Shown here piece by piece: positions 1 to 8,978 of a stretch of DNA of 54,955 bases (its first letter is position 1; the number at the start of each line of letters is the position of its first letter). Origin of the DNA: Cyanobacteria bacterium SZAS LIN-3 (GTDB lineage Bacteria > Cyanobacteriota > Vampirovibrionia > Obscuribacterales > Obscuribacteraceae). A program made the translations under genes and the position numbers. The notes under the pieces are model-generated. The model was not told the DNA's origin and searched no databases. It was given only the letters and a program-made list of their open reading frames with translations. The DNA lies in the NCBI GenBank assembly GCA_018266215.1, contig JAFEAV010000040.1, forward strand, positions 1 to 54,955, read 5' to 3'.

Positions 1-112
1 GGCCGCCCAGGACCAGGCGCCAGCGTCTCAGCCGATCGTTGTCGGTTGTGCTTCTATCTTCGGAACTATTTAAATTACCTGTATTCAAATCAGAATCAGT
101 CCCGCCGCTCAT
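1..112 (-). CDS. VWA-domain protein, N-terminal fragment cut by window edge
   Basis: Only the first 37 codons are inside the window, read on the minus strand from an ATG at 112-110. The start overlaps the TGA of the DUF5682 gene (ATGA), which implies translational coupling. The visible residues are a Ser/Thr/Asp-rich lead followed by an Arg/Leu-rich stretch (RLRRWRLVLGG). I recognise that stretch from the N-terminus of the VWA-domain proteins that follow MoxR/DUF5682 genes in other bacteria. The metal-binding MIDAS motif itself would lie outside the window, so the VWA call rests on this short match and on gene order. Confidence 0.6.
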   Translation of the reverse strand, partial: MSGGTDSDLNTGNLNSSEDRSTTDNDRLRRWRLVLGG

Positions 113-2565
113 TTCTCTAACCCAAAAATTAAACCAATCGTGGCCAGCACCGGCGCCAGTCTCTCTTCGTTCAGCACCAGGCCGCCCTCGCTCTCGCCGG
201 CGCTGGTGGTGGCAGCGCGCCTGTCCGCCGGTCGGGAATTTTTTGCCATTTCACCGATTGAGAGACGCTCGGGGGAGGTGAACTGGCCAAAGGTGCGGCG
301 CAAAAGAGGCAGTGTCTCGACAAAATGCTCGTCGTTGAGCTGGGCGAGCCAGGCGTCTATCAGGGCAAAGAGTTTGTGGTCGTGGATAAGGACCAGTCCG
401 CTGCCAGCTAAAAAGCCCTGCAACCACTGACCGGAATAGGCTGCCTGGGCTGATCTTCCCAGGGCATGGTTCATGAGTACCGATGTTTTTTCGCTGCTTA
501 AATAATTGCAGTCGAAGAGCAGACGCGTGGCGCGACCGGCAATCTGACCGTGCAGACCTTCCTGCTCAGCCAGTTTGGCCAGGGTGGCGTGCATCAATTC
601 TTTGTGCTCGTTTTTGTCGAGCAAATAAATGGCACCGTAGGCGTCGGCGATGAGTCTATCCATCAGGGCCGCCGCGTCATCGTCGAGACTGGAGCAGGCG
701 GCGGGCAAATTGATGCAGACCCGGGTGACTATCGCGTCGATCATCTCATTGATGTGCGCCGCTCCTATAGTGTGGGTGGTGCGGCGGACATTACCGTATC
801 TGGCTATCTTGGCCAGCGTCGGCAGGGCCTTGAGCAGTTCGTTTACGTCGGCCTGGGTCGCCGCCTCACTGTCTACCTTTTGCATGACGCCGGGTAGAGC
901 CTGCGGCAGGGAGGCCTCAATTGTTTGCTCCAGCAGCTTGACCAGGGCGGCGAAAGAGGTGAGATTTTTGGTCTGGTCGACGGCCCGTGCGCTTGCCGCT
1001 TGCTCGATTGTGCGCCCCCAGATGCCGGCTTCCACCACGGCGATGCTCAGGTCAGGCTGCCATTCAAGCTCCCACTGTTCATGGAAAGTGCTGGTCTTTG
1101 TGCGCAGATCTTGCTTTTCTCCCCAGTGAATATCGAGGAGTATGAGGCGGTGGAGCAGTTCGCTCTTTTCCAGATCGAAGGCCTTGCGCAGGTCCAGCTC
1201 CAGTATCTTGCTAGTCGCCTCGGGCTTGAGGCGCAGGCGGGTTTGCTGCCTGATCAAGTCGCGCTGCAGCGGTGTCCCCGGTATTTCCGCTGGTACTTCA
1301 CCGAGGCGCTCGCCAACTACCAGCTTCTTGTAGATCAGTGAAAGTGGTGTCAGATTGCCGCCGCAAAAAACCGACACCGTGGCTTCATTCAGTTCGTCGA
1401 GGCCGGCATGGGTGAGCTCGCGCATCGATGCCATGGCCTCGGCCAGGCGGAAGGCGTCTATGACCTGGGCTGAGGAAGCGTCCAGCTGTTCTTCGCGCAA
1501 AAGATGCGCCACTTTAACAAGCCAGCTCAGGGCATGTGAATGCCCCGCATTTGTGAGCTTCTCTTTGAAGATATGCTGGTACCAGCCCGGGGACTCCACC
1601 CCGGCGCCGTAGCCGCTGTTGAATTGCAAACGGCCGTGGGTCCAGGGGATCCATGTCGCTTCCACTTTTATCTTTGGCAGACCCTTGAGCAGTTGTATAT
1701 CATTTTTGGCAGGCGGCATATTACTGAATGCCGGGCCGTGCCAGGCACCGCAGACGATGGCAATCTTCTGGAAGCCTTCTTTTAGGGCCGCCCTCAGTGT
1801 CTGGCGCATATGGGCTTCGCGCAGGGGCTCTATGCGTTCGTCGAGGTCTTCGTAGAGTTGTTCGTCCTCGACGCTGTCGTCCTCGCGCTGGATGACCAGC
1901 AGTCTATCGGGCTCGGCCAGCTCGTTGCGTAGCTCGGCCATGGCCTCGTTGATGCCCTCAAAAATGTCGTCCCCGGAGCTGCGCTGTTCGACCAGCTGCT
2001 CCCACCAGCGCTCCCCATCGCTGAAGCCGGCGGAGCGCGCCAGGGCGCCAATGGGATCCATGCGGATTTGTTGTTTGAGGGTCAGTTCCTTCGGGCCGTC
2101 TGTCGGCACAAGACTCTCGCGCCTGGTGGGGACGGTGTTGAAATCTGCCGCCTCAACAGTCTCAACTTCCTCGGTCTCCGGCTGGTTTTTCTCCTGGGCT
2201 TTTGACTTTTCTTTCAGCTTTTCCAGTTTGCGCTCGGACAGTGCCAGCCAGTTGGTCTGGGGCAGATCCATAAAGCGGCAGGTGACACCCCATTTGACGG
2301 CATAGGTCAGGGCTTGCCACTCGGGGGAAAATTCGGCAAAAGGATAATAACAGGCCTGCCTGGGGTGTTCCTGGGCGTAGACGAGCAGTGCCACCGGCGG
2401 TGCCAGACCCTCGGCGCGCACGTATTTGATCAGAGCGTCGCCTTCGGGTGGCCCCTCGATTAATATGCAATCGGGGCGAAAACTTTTCAGCGTCGAGAGC
2501 ACGGACCGGGCCGAGCCGGGTCCATGATGTCTTATGCCAAGCAGTTTTATTTCGGCTGTGCTCAT
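109..2565 (-). CDS. DUF5682 family protein
   Basis: This is an 818-residue protein of the DUF5682 family. The N-terminus carries the family hallmark LLGIRHHGPGSARSV near residues 8-22, followed by an ILIEGPPEGDAL stretch. Residues about 120-160 are a charged, Glu/Lys-rich probable linker. No signal peptide or membrane segment is seen. The biochemical function is not established. In many bacteria the family is encoded with a MoxR-type AAA+ ATPase, a VWA protein, a DUF5691 protein and a SWIM zinc-finger protein, and exactly that set is present here. The ATG overlaps the MoxR stop by 4 nt, and the TGA overlaps the next gene's ATG. A role as substrate or adaptor of the MoxR-VWA machine is inference. 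Confidence 0.85.
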   Translation of the reverse strand: MSTAEIKLLGIRHHGPGSARSVLSTLKSFRPDCILIEGPPEGDALIKYVRAEGLAPPVALLVYAQEHPRQACYYPFAEFSPEWQALTYAVKWGVTCRFMDLPQTNWLALSERKLEKLKEKSKAQEKNQPETEEVETVEAADFNTVPTRRESLVPTDGPKELTLKQQIRMDPIGALARSAGFSDGERWWEQLVEQRSSGDDIFEGINEAMAELRNELAEPDRLLVIQREDDSVEDEQLYEDLDERIEPLREAHMRQTLRAALKEGFQKIAIVCGAWHGPAFSNMPPAKNDIQLLKGLPKIKVEATWIPWTHGRLQFNSGYGAGVESPGWYQHIFKEKLTNAGHSHALSWLVKVAHLLREEQLDASSAQVIDAFRLAEAMASMRELTHAGLDELNEATVSVFCGGNLTPLSLIYKKLVVGERLGEVPAEIPGTPLQRDLIRQQTRLRLKPEATSKILELDLRKAFDLEKSELLHRLILLDIHWGEKQDLRTKTSTFHEQWELEWQPDLSIAVVEAGIWGRTIEQAASARAVDQTKNLTSFAALVKLLEQTIEASLPQALPGVMQKVDSEAATQADVNELLKALPTLAKIARYGNVRRTTHTIGAAHINEMIDAIVTRVCINLPAACSSLDDDAAALMDRLIADAYGAIYLLDKNEHKELMHATLAKLAEQEGLHGQIAGRATRLLFDCNYLSSEKTSVLMNHALGRSAQAAYSGQWLQGFLAGSGLVLIHDHKLFALIDAWLAQLNDEHFVETLPLLRRTFGQFTSPERLSIGEMAKNSRPADRRAATTSAGESEGGLVLNEERLAPVLATIGLIFGLEK

Positions 2566-3662
2566 GCCAGTTGGCGGCAGGAACGATAAAGATCCTTCCA
2601 GCCTTCGCGCTCCTTAACCACAGTCTCCAGATATTCTTTCAAAACAATTGCGTCCTGCACCGGGTCTTTGACTATGGCACCGACAATACCGGCGGCCAGA
2701 TCGTCGGCTTTGATGACGCCGTCGCCAAAATGCCCGGCCAGGGCCAGGCCGTTGTTCATCACCGAGATTGCCTCGGCGGTGCTGAGCGAGCCGCTGGGTG
2801 ATTTCAGTTTGGTCTTGCCGTCGGTGGTGACACCACTGCGCAATTCTCTAAATATCTGCACCACTCGGCGGATTTCTTCCATGGCCGGAGGCTCCGCCGG
2901 GAGCGAGAGGGCGCGACCGAGCTCGGTGGTGCGGCGCAGGACTATCTCAACTTCTTCTTCAATAGTTGCGGGCACCGGCAAAACGACGATATTGAAGCGG
3001 CGCTTGAGGGCGCTCGATAATTCGTTTACACCTTTGTCCCGGTCATTGGCCGTGGCGATCAGGTTGAAGCCTTCCACCGCCTGCACTTCGTCGCCCAGTT
3101 CGGGTATGGGCAGGGTTTTTTCGGAAAGAATTGTAATCAGTGAGTCCTGCACATCGGCCGGTATGCGGGTCAGCTCCTCCACCCGGGCAATCTTGCCCAG
3201 CTTCATGGCCTGCATCACCGGACTCGATACCAGGGCGTTCATGGAAGGACCGTCGGCCAGCAGTCTGGCATAGTTCCAACCATAACGAATGGACTCTTCC
3301 GAGGTGCCGGCCGTGCCCTGCACCAGCATGGTGGAGTCACCGCTGATGGCCGCAGTCAGATGCTCCGCCACCCATGTCTTGGCCGTGCCGGGCACGCCCA
3401 GTAGAAGCAGAGCGCGGTCCGTGGCCAGGGTGGAGATGGCTATTTCGAGCAGTCGGCGATTGCCCACATATTTGGGTGTGATGGTGACGCCATCGTCACT
3501 GGTGCCCCCTATCAGGTAGAGCAAAACGGAGGCCGGGGAGAGCTTCCAGTTGGGTGGCTTCTCTTTTTTGTCGCATTTCGCCAGCGCTGCCAGTTCTTGC
3601 TCGTACTGATTTTCAGCGTGTTGTCTGAGGACATTTTTTATTGCCACTGCTTTGTCGGTCAT
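2562..3662 (-). CDS. MoxR-family AAA+ ATPase
   Basis: This 366-residue AAA+ ATPase has a Walker A motif GVPGTAKT at residues 89-96. The segment where Walker B is expected reads ARVEELTRIP and is followed by a conserved VQDSLITILSEKTLPIPELG stretch, typical of MoxR ATPases. The arginine-finger region (SSALKRRFNI) follows. MoxR ATPases work as chaperone-like machines with a VWA-domain partner that docks substrates or inserts metal cofactors; the likely partner starts at 112 on the same strand. An AAAGGACC Shine-Dalgarno lies upstream of the ATG. The gene begins 11 nt after the DUF5691 stop and overlaps the DUF5682 start. The substrate is unknown. Confidence 0.9.
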   Translation of the reverse strand: MTDKAVAIKNVLRQHAENQYEQELAALAKCDKKEKPPNWKLSPASVLLYLIGGTSDDGVTITPKYVGNRRLLEIAISTLATDRALLLLGVPGTAKTWVAEHLTAAISGDSTMLVQGTAGTSEESIRYGWNYARLLADGPSMNALVSSPVMQAMKLGKIARVEELTRIPADVQDSLITILSEKTLPIPELGDEVQAVEGFNLIATANDRDKGVNELSSALKRRFNIVVLPVPATIEEEVEIVLRRTTELGRALSLPAEPPAMEEIRRVVQIFRELRSGVTTDGKTKLKSPSGSLSTAEAISVMNNGLALAGHFGDGVIKADDLAAGIVGAIVKDPVQDAIVLKEYLETVVKEREGWKDLYRSCRQLA

Positions 3663-3673
3663 TGTTTGGTCCT

Positions 3674-5269
3674 TTATTCTTCTTCGAATGATTTTTGCAT
3701 TTCGTAGCGCAGCTTGAGATTGTCGACGAATCGCTCAAGACCGTTGCGTGTGTATATGTCGAGCTCCTGTTGAGCAAAATTGAGTTCTTCCAGATTGGCT
3801 CCGGCGCTGGGATGAATCCTCAGGCCAAAAGCGGCCGCATTGCTGTGGAAGGTGTGGCCGAAAATCGGCACTCTTTCGCGGATTTCCTTGATGATGAAGC
3901 GCAAAATTTCGCGGCTGAAAGATTCGCTCCACTGAAAGTCCACCATCTCCAGGTAGTACCACAGGTCCAGGCGCGGTGCCGTGCGTCTGTCGGTCTGGGC
4001 CCAGCGCGGCAGCTTTTTGGCAATCAGATGCTCCAGCTTGGCCGGGGGCAGCGTTTTGAGGAAGTTTCTGCCCGCCTCCGACTCGGTTAGATGTATCTCG
4101 TCGCAGGCTATGATGGCGTCCTGGAAGAGATGATTTTTGCTGTTGGTGGTGGCATTGAGCAGTCCCAGGGTTAGGGGCAGGGCCCATTCGTCGCTGGCCA
4201 GGACAAGCCTTAGAAATCTGTCGCAGTCCAGGCCGAAGCACGCCAACCAGAAAGCTGGATCGACATTGGAGAGGGTCTGGTAGAGCCAGCCGGCTCTTTG
4301 CCCTATGCGTGAATCAAATCCGCCCGGCAAGTTTTCTTCGATGCCGTCTCTGGCCATGTCTTTGTCAAACTCGGCCGGCAGGTTGACTTCCAGTTTGCCG
4401 TTTCCCCCCTTACTCAGGTATTGACTGGCGCGCTCCTGCATGCGCTGCATCAGCCGGGACTGAGGCAGCGCGACCAGCAAACCGGCGGCTCTGGTGCGTA
4501 CTTCCTTGCGCTTGTCTTCGAGGGCGACTGTCTCGAGAAAAGGCTCGTCGTCCATAGACAGGCCCCGTTTCATCAAGGTGAGCAGGGCACCTTTCTGCAC
4601 CACCGATTCTTTGTCCCAGAGAGCTTCCAGGCACTGGCGCGCGCGTTCCGGCGCTACTTCTCGCAGGATATAAAAGGCATCGAGGCGTTCTTCGTCGTGG
4701 CCGATTTCGATTTGTTCGACCAGGGCCTCGACATTGATGCTGGATGGAGAAACGCTGTCGAAGGCTTTTTTCCAGTCTTTGTTGAGACCGAGCAGCCAGC
4801 GGAAATGTTTGCCGCCGCATTCTTCCAGGAGCATCAGCAATTCGCGGTTCTGACCGGCAAAGTCAATCAGTCTGGGCAAATATTCGGGTGCGATGCGTTG
4901 GCCTGCGGCACTGCAAAAGGACAGCCAGTCCATAATCAGCTTGCGCTTCCTCTGCTCGCCGCCCTTGCTCTGATCGCCAAAGACATGATTGAGGAGGGTG
5001 AGCGAATAACTGCCGCAGAGCTTGCGTGACTCGTCGGTGCAGGGCATCGGTGCCGCCGGTAGATCAGCGGCTTTCAGGGGCAGCTGTCCGGCGCGAATGG
5101 CTACCGAGGTGGCCGCCAGCGCCATCAAGATTTTCTCTTCGCTGTGTCCTTCCAGTCTGGCGAGCAGCTCTCCCAGCCCTCCGCTGGAGCTGATTGTCGG
5201 CTGTCTGCGATTAGAGCCCAGCACACATGTCTGGATAAGCTCTTGCCAGGGATCGACGGCTGTGCTCAT
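3674..5269 (-). CDS. DUF5691 family protein
   Basis: This protein of about 531 residues matches the DUF5691 family found beside SWIM/MoxR/VWA genes. It is helical with repeating Leu/Ala/Glu patterns and a HEAT-like run around the middle (VAPERARQCLEALWDKE and so on), with no catalytic motif that I can name. Two starts are possible: GTG at 5272 or ATG at 5269. I prefer 5269 because GGAGG lies 5 nt upstream and its A overlaps the preceding TGA (TGATG), a coupled junction. The function is unknown; its place in the cluster suggests a scaffold or adaptor for the MoxR machine (inference). Confidence 0.82.
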   Translation of the reverse strand: MSTAVDPWQELIQTCVLGSNRRQPTISSSGGLGELLARLEGHSEEKILMALAATSVAIRAGQLPLKAADLPAAPMPCTDESRKLCGSYSLTLLNHVFGDQSKGGEQRKRKLIMDWLSFCSAAGQRIAPEYLPRLIDFAGQNRELLMLLEECGGKHFRWLLGLNKDWKKAFDSVSPSSINVEALVEQIEIGHDEERLDAFYILREVAPERARQCLEALWDKESVVQKGALLTLMKRGLSMDDEPFLETVALEDKRKEVRTRAAGLLVALPQSRLMQRMQERASQYLSKGGNGKLEVNLPAEFDKDMARDGIEENLPGGFDSRIGQRAGWLYQTLSNVDPAFWLACFGLDCDRFLRLVLASDEWALPLTLGLLNATTNSKNHLFQDAIIACDEIHLTESEAGRNFLKTLPPAKLEHLIAKKLPRWAQTDRRTAPRLDLWYYLEMVDFQWSESFSREILRFIIKEIRERVPIFGHTFHSNAAAFGLRIHPSAGANLEELNFAQQELDIYTRNGLERFVDNLKLRYEMQKSFEEE

Positions 5270-6642
5270 CACACCTCCCCGGTAGCCAGGCGCAAATAGC
5301 TGCCCCGGCTATCGTGCACCGCCGATAGAGGCGTGAATTTCACCCCGTCAAACTGTCCAAAAAGTGACAGCGGCAGACCGGAGGAAAATGCCAGCAATTG
5401 CCAGCCGGCACTGTCTCTGGTGGCAAGCGGCAGGGCCGCACCGGTCTTGTCGGTGATATAAATCGAATTATCAGTATCGGCTACAAGGGTCTGCTGACTG
5501 AGAAGCAGGGGTAGCTCCTCCAGCCAGGGCAGGCAGGAAAGCGCCCGGGCGTATTCTTTTAAGGCCTCTTCGATGGATGTAATGCCCTGGGGCATTTTCT
5601 CATTGGTGGTGCCTGCCACCACCGTACTGTTCGTTTGCGATTTGAGCAGAGCGCGCAGCGGATAGACCGATGGATAATAGACCAGTTCGGCTTCGTAGAA
5701 GTGGCCGGGCACAATGATCACGTCAAAGGGCGCGGTGCCGTGGGCAAAACTCAATACCATGGCCACGCGTCTGGTTGCCGTTCCCCACAAAAATGATTTT
5801 TGCACCCGCAGGCGATCTTCGTTATAGATTGATTGGCCGACAACGTACCAGTTGTCTTTGATGCCGGCTTCGGGACTGGTGAGCAGCGCTTCCTGACTCT
5901 GGGTAAAGCCGACGGCGGCCAGGACGTCCTCTTGCATTTCGGGGGAAAGATTTTGCAAATTGCGGAAGGCTCTGGCAATTAGATAAATCGTCGCCAGGCG
6001 ATTGAGCAGAGTTTCCTGCCAGTTTGTTTTTGAGCTTGTGATCGAGGCGCATTCGCGAATCAGCCTGGCAAGCCCTGGTGCCTGGGCATCGACCAGACGT
6101 GCCGCCCGTGCTTCAAAATAAGAGTAACTTTCATTTTTGATCTGACCGACGCCCTGGCGGATCAAATCGCTCAAGAAGAGTTCGAGCTCTTCCACCCCCG
6201 CTCGCACACTCTCCATACGATTGGCGCGGCGTTTTTCCTTAGCCAGTCTGGCTTCTTCCAGTTGCTCCGGTGTGCGATTTTCCTCGGCCTTGTCTTTTTT
6301 CGCCACCTTTTCGCGTCTGGTCGCCAACCAATCGGAGACCCAGGCGGGGGGCTCAGCTTCGCGGAAACTGGCGCGGGAGAGGCTGTGCAAAAGCAATAGG
6401 CCGATGCCGTGCTTGCAGGGGAATTTGCGGCTGGGGCAGGAGCACTTGAAGGCGGGACCGTCCAGATCGACCCGTGTCTGGTAGGGCTTGGAGCCGCTGC
6501 CCTGGCATTCTCCCCAGAGCGCGGCTCCACCCATGGCCAGTGATTGCCATTTGCGCGTGTTGGCAAGGTCCTGCCCGGATTTTGCCGAAGAAGCATCCGG
6601 AGCGAGGGCCAGAACTTGCTCGCTGGTGTACTCGATCGTCAT
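5269..6642 (-). CDS. SWIM zinc-finger protein
   Basis: The SWIM zinc-finger signature CxC-x6-CxH is visible as C67, C69, C76 and H78 (FKCSCPSRKFPCKH) in a protein of about 457 residues. The rest is helical with a Lys/Glu-rich stretch around residues 110-150. The open frame extends upstream to 6705, but the ATG at 6642 starts the recognisable family sequence (MTIEYTSEQ). A TATACT hexamer at 6656-6651 would place the RNA start about 2 nt before this ATG. It is the first gene of the SWIM-DUF5691-MoxR-DUF5682-VWA cluster. The zinc finger may bind DNA or protein; which one is not known. Confidence 0.85.
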   Translation of the reverse strand: MTIEYTSEQVLALAPDASSAKSGQDLANTRKWQSLAMGGAALWGECQGSGSKPYQTRVDLDGPAFKCSCPSRKFPCKHGIGLLLLHSLSRASFREAEPPAWVSDWLATRREKVAKKDKAEENRTPEQLEEARLAKEKRRANRMESVRAGVEELELFLSDLIRQGVGQIKNESYSYFEARAARLVDAQAPGLARLIRECASITSSKTNWQETLLNRLATIYLIARAFRNLQNLSPEMQEDVLAAVGFTQSQEALLTSPEAGIKDNWYVVGQSIYNEDRLRVQKSFLWGTATRRVAMVLSFAHGTAPFDVIIVPGHFYEAELVYYPSVYPLRALLKSQTNSTVVAGTTNEKMPQGITSIEEALKEYARALSCLPWLEELPLLLSQQTLVADTDNSIYITDKTGAALPLATRDSAGWQLLAFSSGLPLSLFGQFDGVKFTPLSAVHDSRGSYLRLATGEV

Positions 6643-6725
6643 CTGCTTAAAGTATAAAAGTGTCTGGCACTGCAATTGTGCTTGACTAGCCCCAGCTTTA
6701 AGCAAATGAACTTAATTAATCGAGC

Positions 6726-7226
6726 TTATTTAGCGTGGGCTTGCGCAGCCGCCGCCATTTCCTTGCAAGAAGCTTCCATGCGCTTTTTCATCTCGTCGCC
6801 GTCAACATCTTCGATATGCTGCGCCAGTGACCAGACCTGGCCGAAAGGATCGACAACGCAGGCCCAGCGGTCACCCCAGAACATGTCGCCCAGCGGCATC
6901 TCAACTTTGCAGCCGGCATCGACTGCCTTTTTGAAGGCGGCGTCTACGTTTTCGAAGTAAACCATCAGTGAGCTTGTCGCTCCGCCGCGTCCGATCGGGC
7001 CCAGCTTGCCCATCTCGGGATATTCGTCGCCCAGGAAGATGACCGAGTCGCCGATTTTGATTTCGCCGTGCATGAGTTTGCCGTCGGGTCCGTTGAAGCA
7101 CATCAGTTCTTCAGCGCCGAAGGCCTTTTTGTAAAACTCGATTGCCTTGCCCGCGTCCTGGATGGTCAGACAGGCCGTAACGGTGTGCAGGTGTGCTGGT
7201 TTGTATTGGGTGGATTTTGTAGCCAT
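6726..7226 (-). CDS. VOC-superfamily (PhnB/glyoxalase-like) protein
   Basis: This 166-residue protein has the vicinal-oxygen-chelate fold pattern. It starts with a beta strand and TIQDAGKAIEFYKKAFGAEE, then HGEIKIGDSVIFLGDE, and in the second half DRWACVVDPFGQVWSLAQH. It resembles the PhnB-like branch, whose substrates are mostly unknown. A helical Ala/Glu/Met tail of about 25 residues follows the domain. It is transcribed divergently from an ArsR regulator and an SRPBCC protein, a combination I know from other bacteria where VOC and AHSA1-type proteins sit with ArsR regulators. A palindrome at 7296-7319 lies between the two starts. Confidence 0.85.
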   Translation of the reverse strand: MATKSTQYKPAHLHTVTACLTIQDAGKAIEFYKKAFGAEELMCFNGPDGKLMHGEIKIGDSVIFLGDEYPEMGKLGPIGRGGATSSLMVYFENVDAAFKKAVDAGCKVEMPLGDMFWGDRWACVVDPFGQVWSLAQHIEDVDGDEMKKRMEASCKEMAAAAQAHAK

Positions 7227-7295
7227 GGTGCGGTGCTCCTGTGTGGGTGCAGTATCAGTTTGTCCTTTTTGACTGGTTCGGGCACCAGAAGTTTC

Positions 7296-7319
7296 ATATT
7301 AAACCATACGGTTGAATAT
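7296..7319. promoter_or_regulatory. Palindromic operator candidate between VOC and ArsR genes
   Basis: Two 10-bp arms, ATATTAAACC (7296-7305) and GGTTGAATAT (7310-7319), are inverted repeats with one mismatch around a 4-bp centre. The right arm overlaps a -35-like TTGAAT (7312-7317). A 16-bp spacer and a -10-like TATCAT (7334-7339) follow upstream of the ArsR gene. ArsR-family dimers bind AT-rich palindromes in their own promoters, so self-binding is the natural reading; this is inference. Confidence 0.5.
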
Positions 7320-7370
7320 TATGGAAGAGCTGTTATCATTTATATAAATGGATGAGGATAGTGGTGGCCG

Positions 7371-7790
7371 ATGGTAAAACATTACTCAGAGCAGCTCGAC
7401 AGGACTTTTTTTGCCATCTCGGATCCGACCAGGAGAGCCATTATCGACAACCTGGCCGCCCGCGGCACCTGCACCGTGATGGAGCTGGCCGAGCCTTTTG
7501 CCATGTCTCTGCCGGCAATTTCCAAGCATCTCAAGCTTTTAGAAAATGCCAATCTAATCACCCGCGAGCGCAAAGGAAGGATTCACTACCTTAAACTTTG
7601 TGGAGATCCCATGGCCGAAGCCAACGAATGGCTCGCTACTTATAGTAGATTTTGGCAGGGGCGACTGGACGCGCTGGCGGCTTATCTCGAATCAGCTGAT
7701 TTAGCCCAAGAAGGAGAAAACAATGACTTCGACCAAAGCCGGTCCGCTGGCGACAGTGCGTCTACGCCGGACGATAAAAGCTCCGATTGA
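7371..7790 (+). CDS. ArsR-family winged-helix transcriptional regulator
   Basis: This is a 139-residue ArsR/SmtB-type winged helix-turn-helix protein. The family core is clear: FFAISDPTRRAIIDNL, then VMELAEPFAMSLPAISKHLKLLE (recognition helix) and the wing LITRERKGRIHYL. No metal-binding ELCVCDL-type motif is present, so metal sensing is not supported. The C-terminal part after about residue 112 is an acidic, Ser-rich tail whose codons overlap the start of the SRPBCC gene by 68 nt. The overlap implies coupled translation or a drifted stop codon. Regulators of this type usually control the SRPBCC and VOC genes beside them. Confidence 0.88.
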   Translation: MVKHYSEQLDRTFFAISDPTRRAIIDNLAARGTCTVMELAEPFAMSLPAISKHLKLLENANLITRERKGRIHYLKLCGDPMAEANEWLATYSRFWQGRLDALAAYLESADLAQEGENNDFDQSRSAGDSASTPDDKSSD

Positions 7791-8178
7791 GCGAGTCTTC
7801 AAAGCCTGGACCGAGCCTGCGCTGATGAGCAAATGGTTTGGCTGTGAACAGGTTACCGCCGTCAATGTGCACAATGATTTTAAAGTGGGCGGCAGCTATC
7901 TGATTCAGATGATTACCGGCGAAGTGACGATGAATGTCACCGGCACCTATGAAACAATCATGGTTAATAAGAAGCTGGCATTCACCTGGACCAGCGAGTT
8001 TGGCGAATTTGCCACCACCGATTCGCTGGTGGAAGTCCAGTTTATCGATAAAGGCGATAGCACCGAAGTCGTCCTCGATCACACACGCTTTGGCAGTGAT
8101 CATGCCGCTCAGGGCCACAACGAAGGTTGGACCTTCGCTCTGGGCAATTTGGAAAGACTATTACAAGGAACACCATGA
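7723..8178 (+). CDS. SRPBCC (AHSA1-like) domain protein
   Basis: This 151-residue protein of the START/Bet v1-like SRPBCC superfamily belongs to the activator-of-Hsp90-ATPase-1-like branch. Family marks are RTIKAPIERVFKAWTEPALMSKWF at the start, a VGGSYLIQM strand and the C-terminal HNEGWTFALGNLERLL helix. These small proteins form a hydrophobic ligand pocket; the ligand is not predictable. A strong AAGGAG lies 8 nt upstream of the ATG, inside the ArsR gene. The stop overlaps the next gene's ATG (ATGA). Confidence 0.88.
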   Translation: MTSTKAGPLATVRLRRTIKAPIERVFKAWTEPALMSKWFGCEQVTAVNVHNDFKVGGSYLIQMITGEVTMNVTGTYETIMVNKKLAFTWTSEFGEFATTDSLVEVQFIDKGDSTEVVLDHTRFGSDHAAQGHNEGWTFALGNLERLLQGTP

Positions 8179-8978
8179 AAAAATTAGTCCCACTTGCCCT
8201 TACTCTTGTCGGCGTGTTTTCCAGTACGGCTGTGCAGGCGCAGGTAAATACAATAAACTCGGTTGTATTCGGCACTAACATTCCCCGCTACCTGGCCGAT
8301 CCTACCGGCGGCATGCCGGTGCGTAATACCTCCGCTGATTTTCTGTCGGTGGTGCCTGCTATCGCCGGGGCAAGAGTGATTACATTCAGTCCCTGTTCCG
8401 ATTCGTTTTTAACAGTGGACGGAAATACCGCGTCCCTGTGGCGCTCGGCTAATGGTTCGGAAAATATGGCGCTGCAGCACGGCGGCCCTATTCGCTTTGT
8501 CGCTTTTTGCAAGGACGGCAGCGCTGCCGTCACCAGTGGTGGCAACTGGACTCGTACCTGGATCGCTCCCAGAGGCGAATTTAAATTTCAGTTTGATCAC
8601 AAAGGCAATGTGCGGCAGCTTGTACTCAGCCCGGATGGTGACCGCCTCGCAGTCGTTACCGATTACAGTTTTGAAGTCTGGTCGATGAAGCAGGGCATCA
8701 ACCTTTTGCGCACGCCGGTATCGCGTCCGATTCGCGAGTTTATCTTCAACCCCGACGGTTCTCAGTTTCTCACTCTGGACGGCACCGATGCCACACTGTG
8801 GACGACCGCCGACGGACAGCCGGTCGGCACCATTCATCATCAAGATGAAATAGTCGCCGCTGTATTCAGCCCCGACGGCACCAAAGTGATTTGCGCCAGC
8901 GACAATATCAGCCATCTCTGGGACACCAAGCAATTTATCAAGATTGCCGATGTCCAGTACGGTGGCGGTTACCGTTAG
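8175..8978 (+). CDS. Secreted WD40-like beta-propeller protein
   Basis: The frame is open from 8127, but the ATG at 8175 overlaps the SRPBCC stop and starts a clean signal peptide (MKKLVPLALTLVGVF ... VQAQ). The mature part of about 240 residues has repeated VxFSPDG(D/T)x(L/V) blades ending in a typical SHLWDTKQ repeat. Five or so blades are visible, fewer than a full seven-bladed propeller. It is probably a periplasmic or extracellular scaffold. Its stop overlaps the stop of the convergent DUF4279 gene. Confidence 0.75.
   Translation: MKKLVPLALTLVGVFSSTAVQAQVNTINSVVFGTNIPRYLADPTGGMPVRNTSADFLSVVPAIAGARVITFSPCSDSFLTVDGNTASLWRSANGSENMALQHGGPIRFVAFCKDGSAAVTSGGNWTRTWIAPRGEFKFQFDHKGNVRQLVLSPDGDRLAVVTDYSFEVWSMKQGINLLRTPVSRPIREFIFNPDGSQFLTLDGTDATLWTTADGQPVGTIHHQDEIVAAVFSPDGTKVICASDNISHLWDTKQFIKIADVQYGGGYR

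Noticed and set aside
1830..2051. Nested minus-strand ORFs inside the DUF5682 gene
   Set aside because: Wholly inside the recognised gene in another frame, with Arg/Ser-rich shadow composition.
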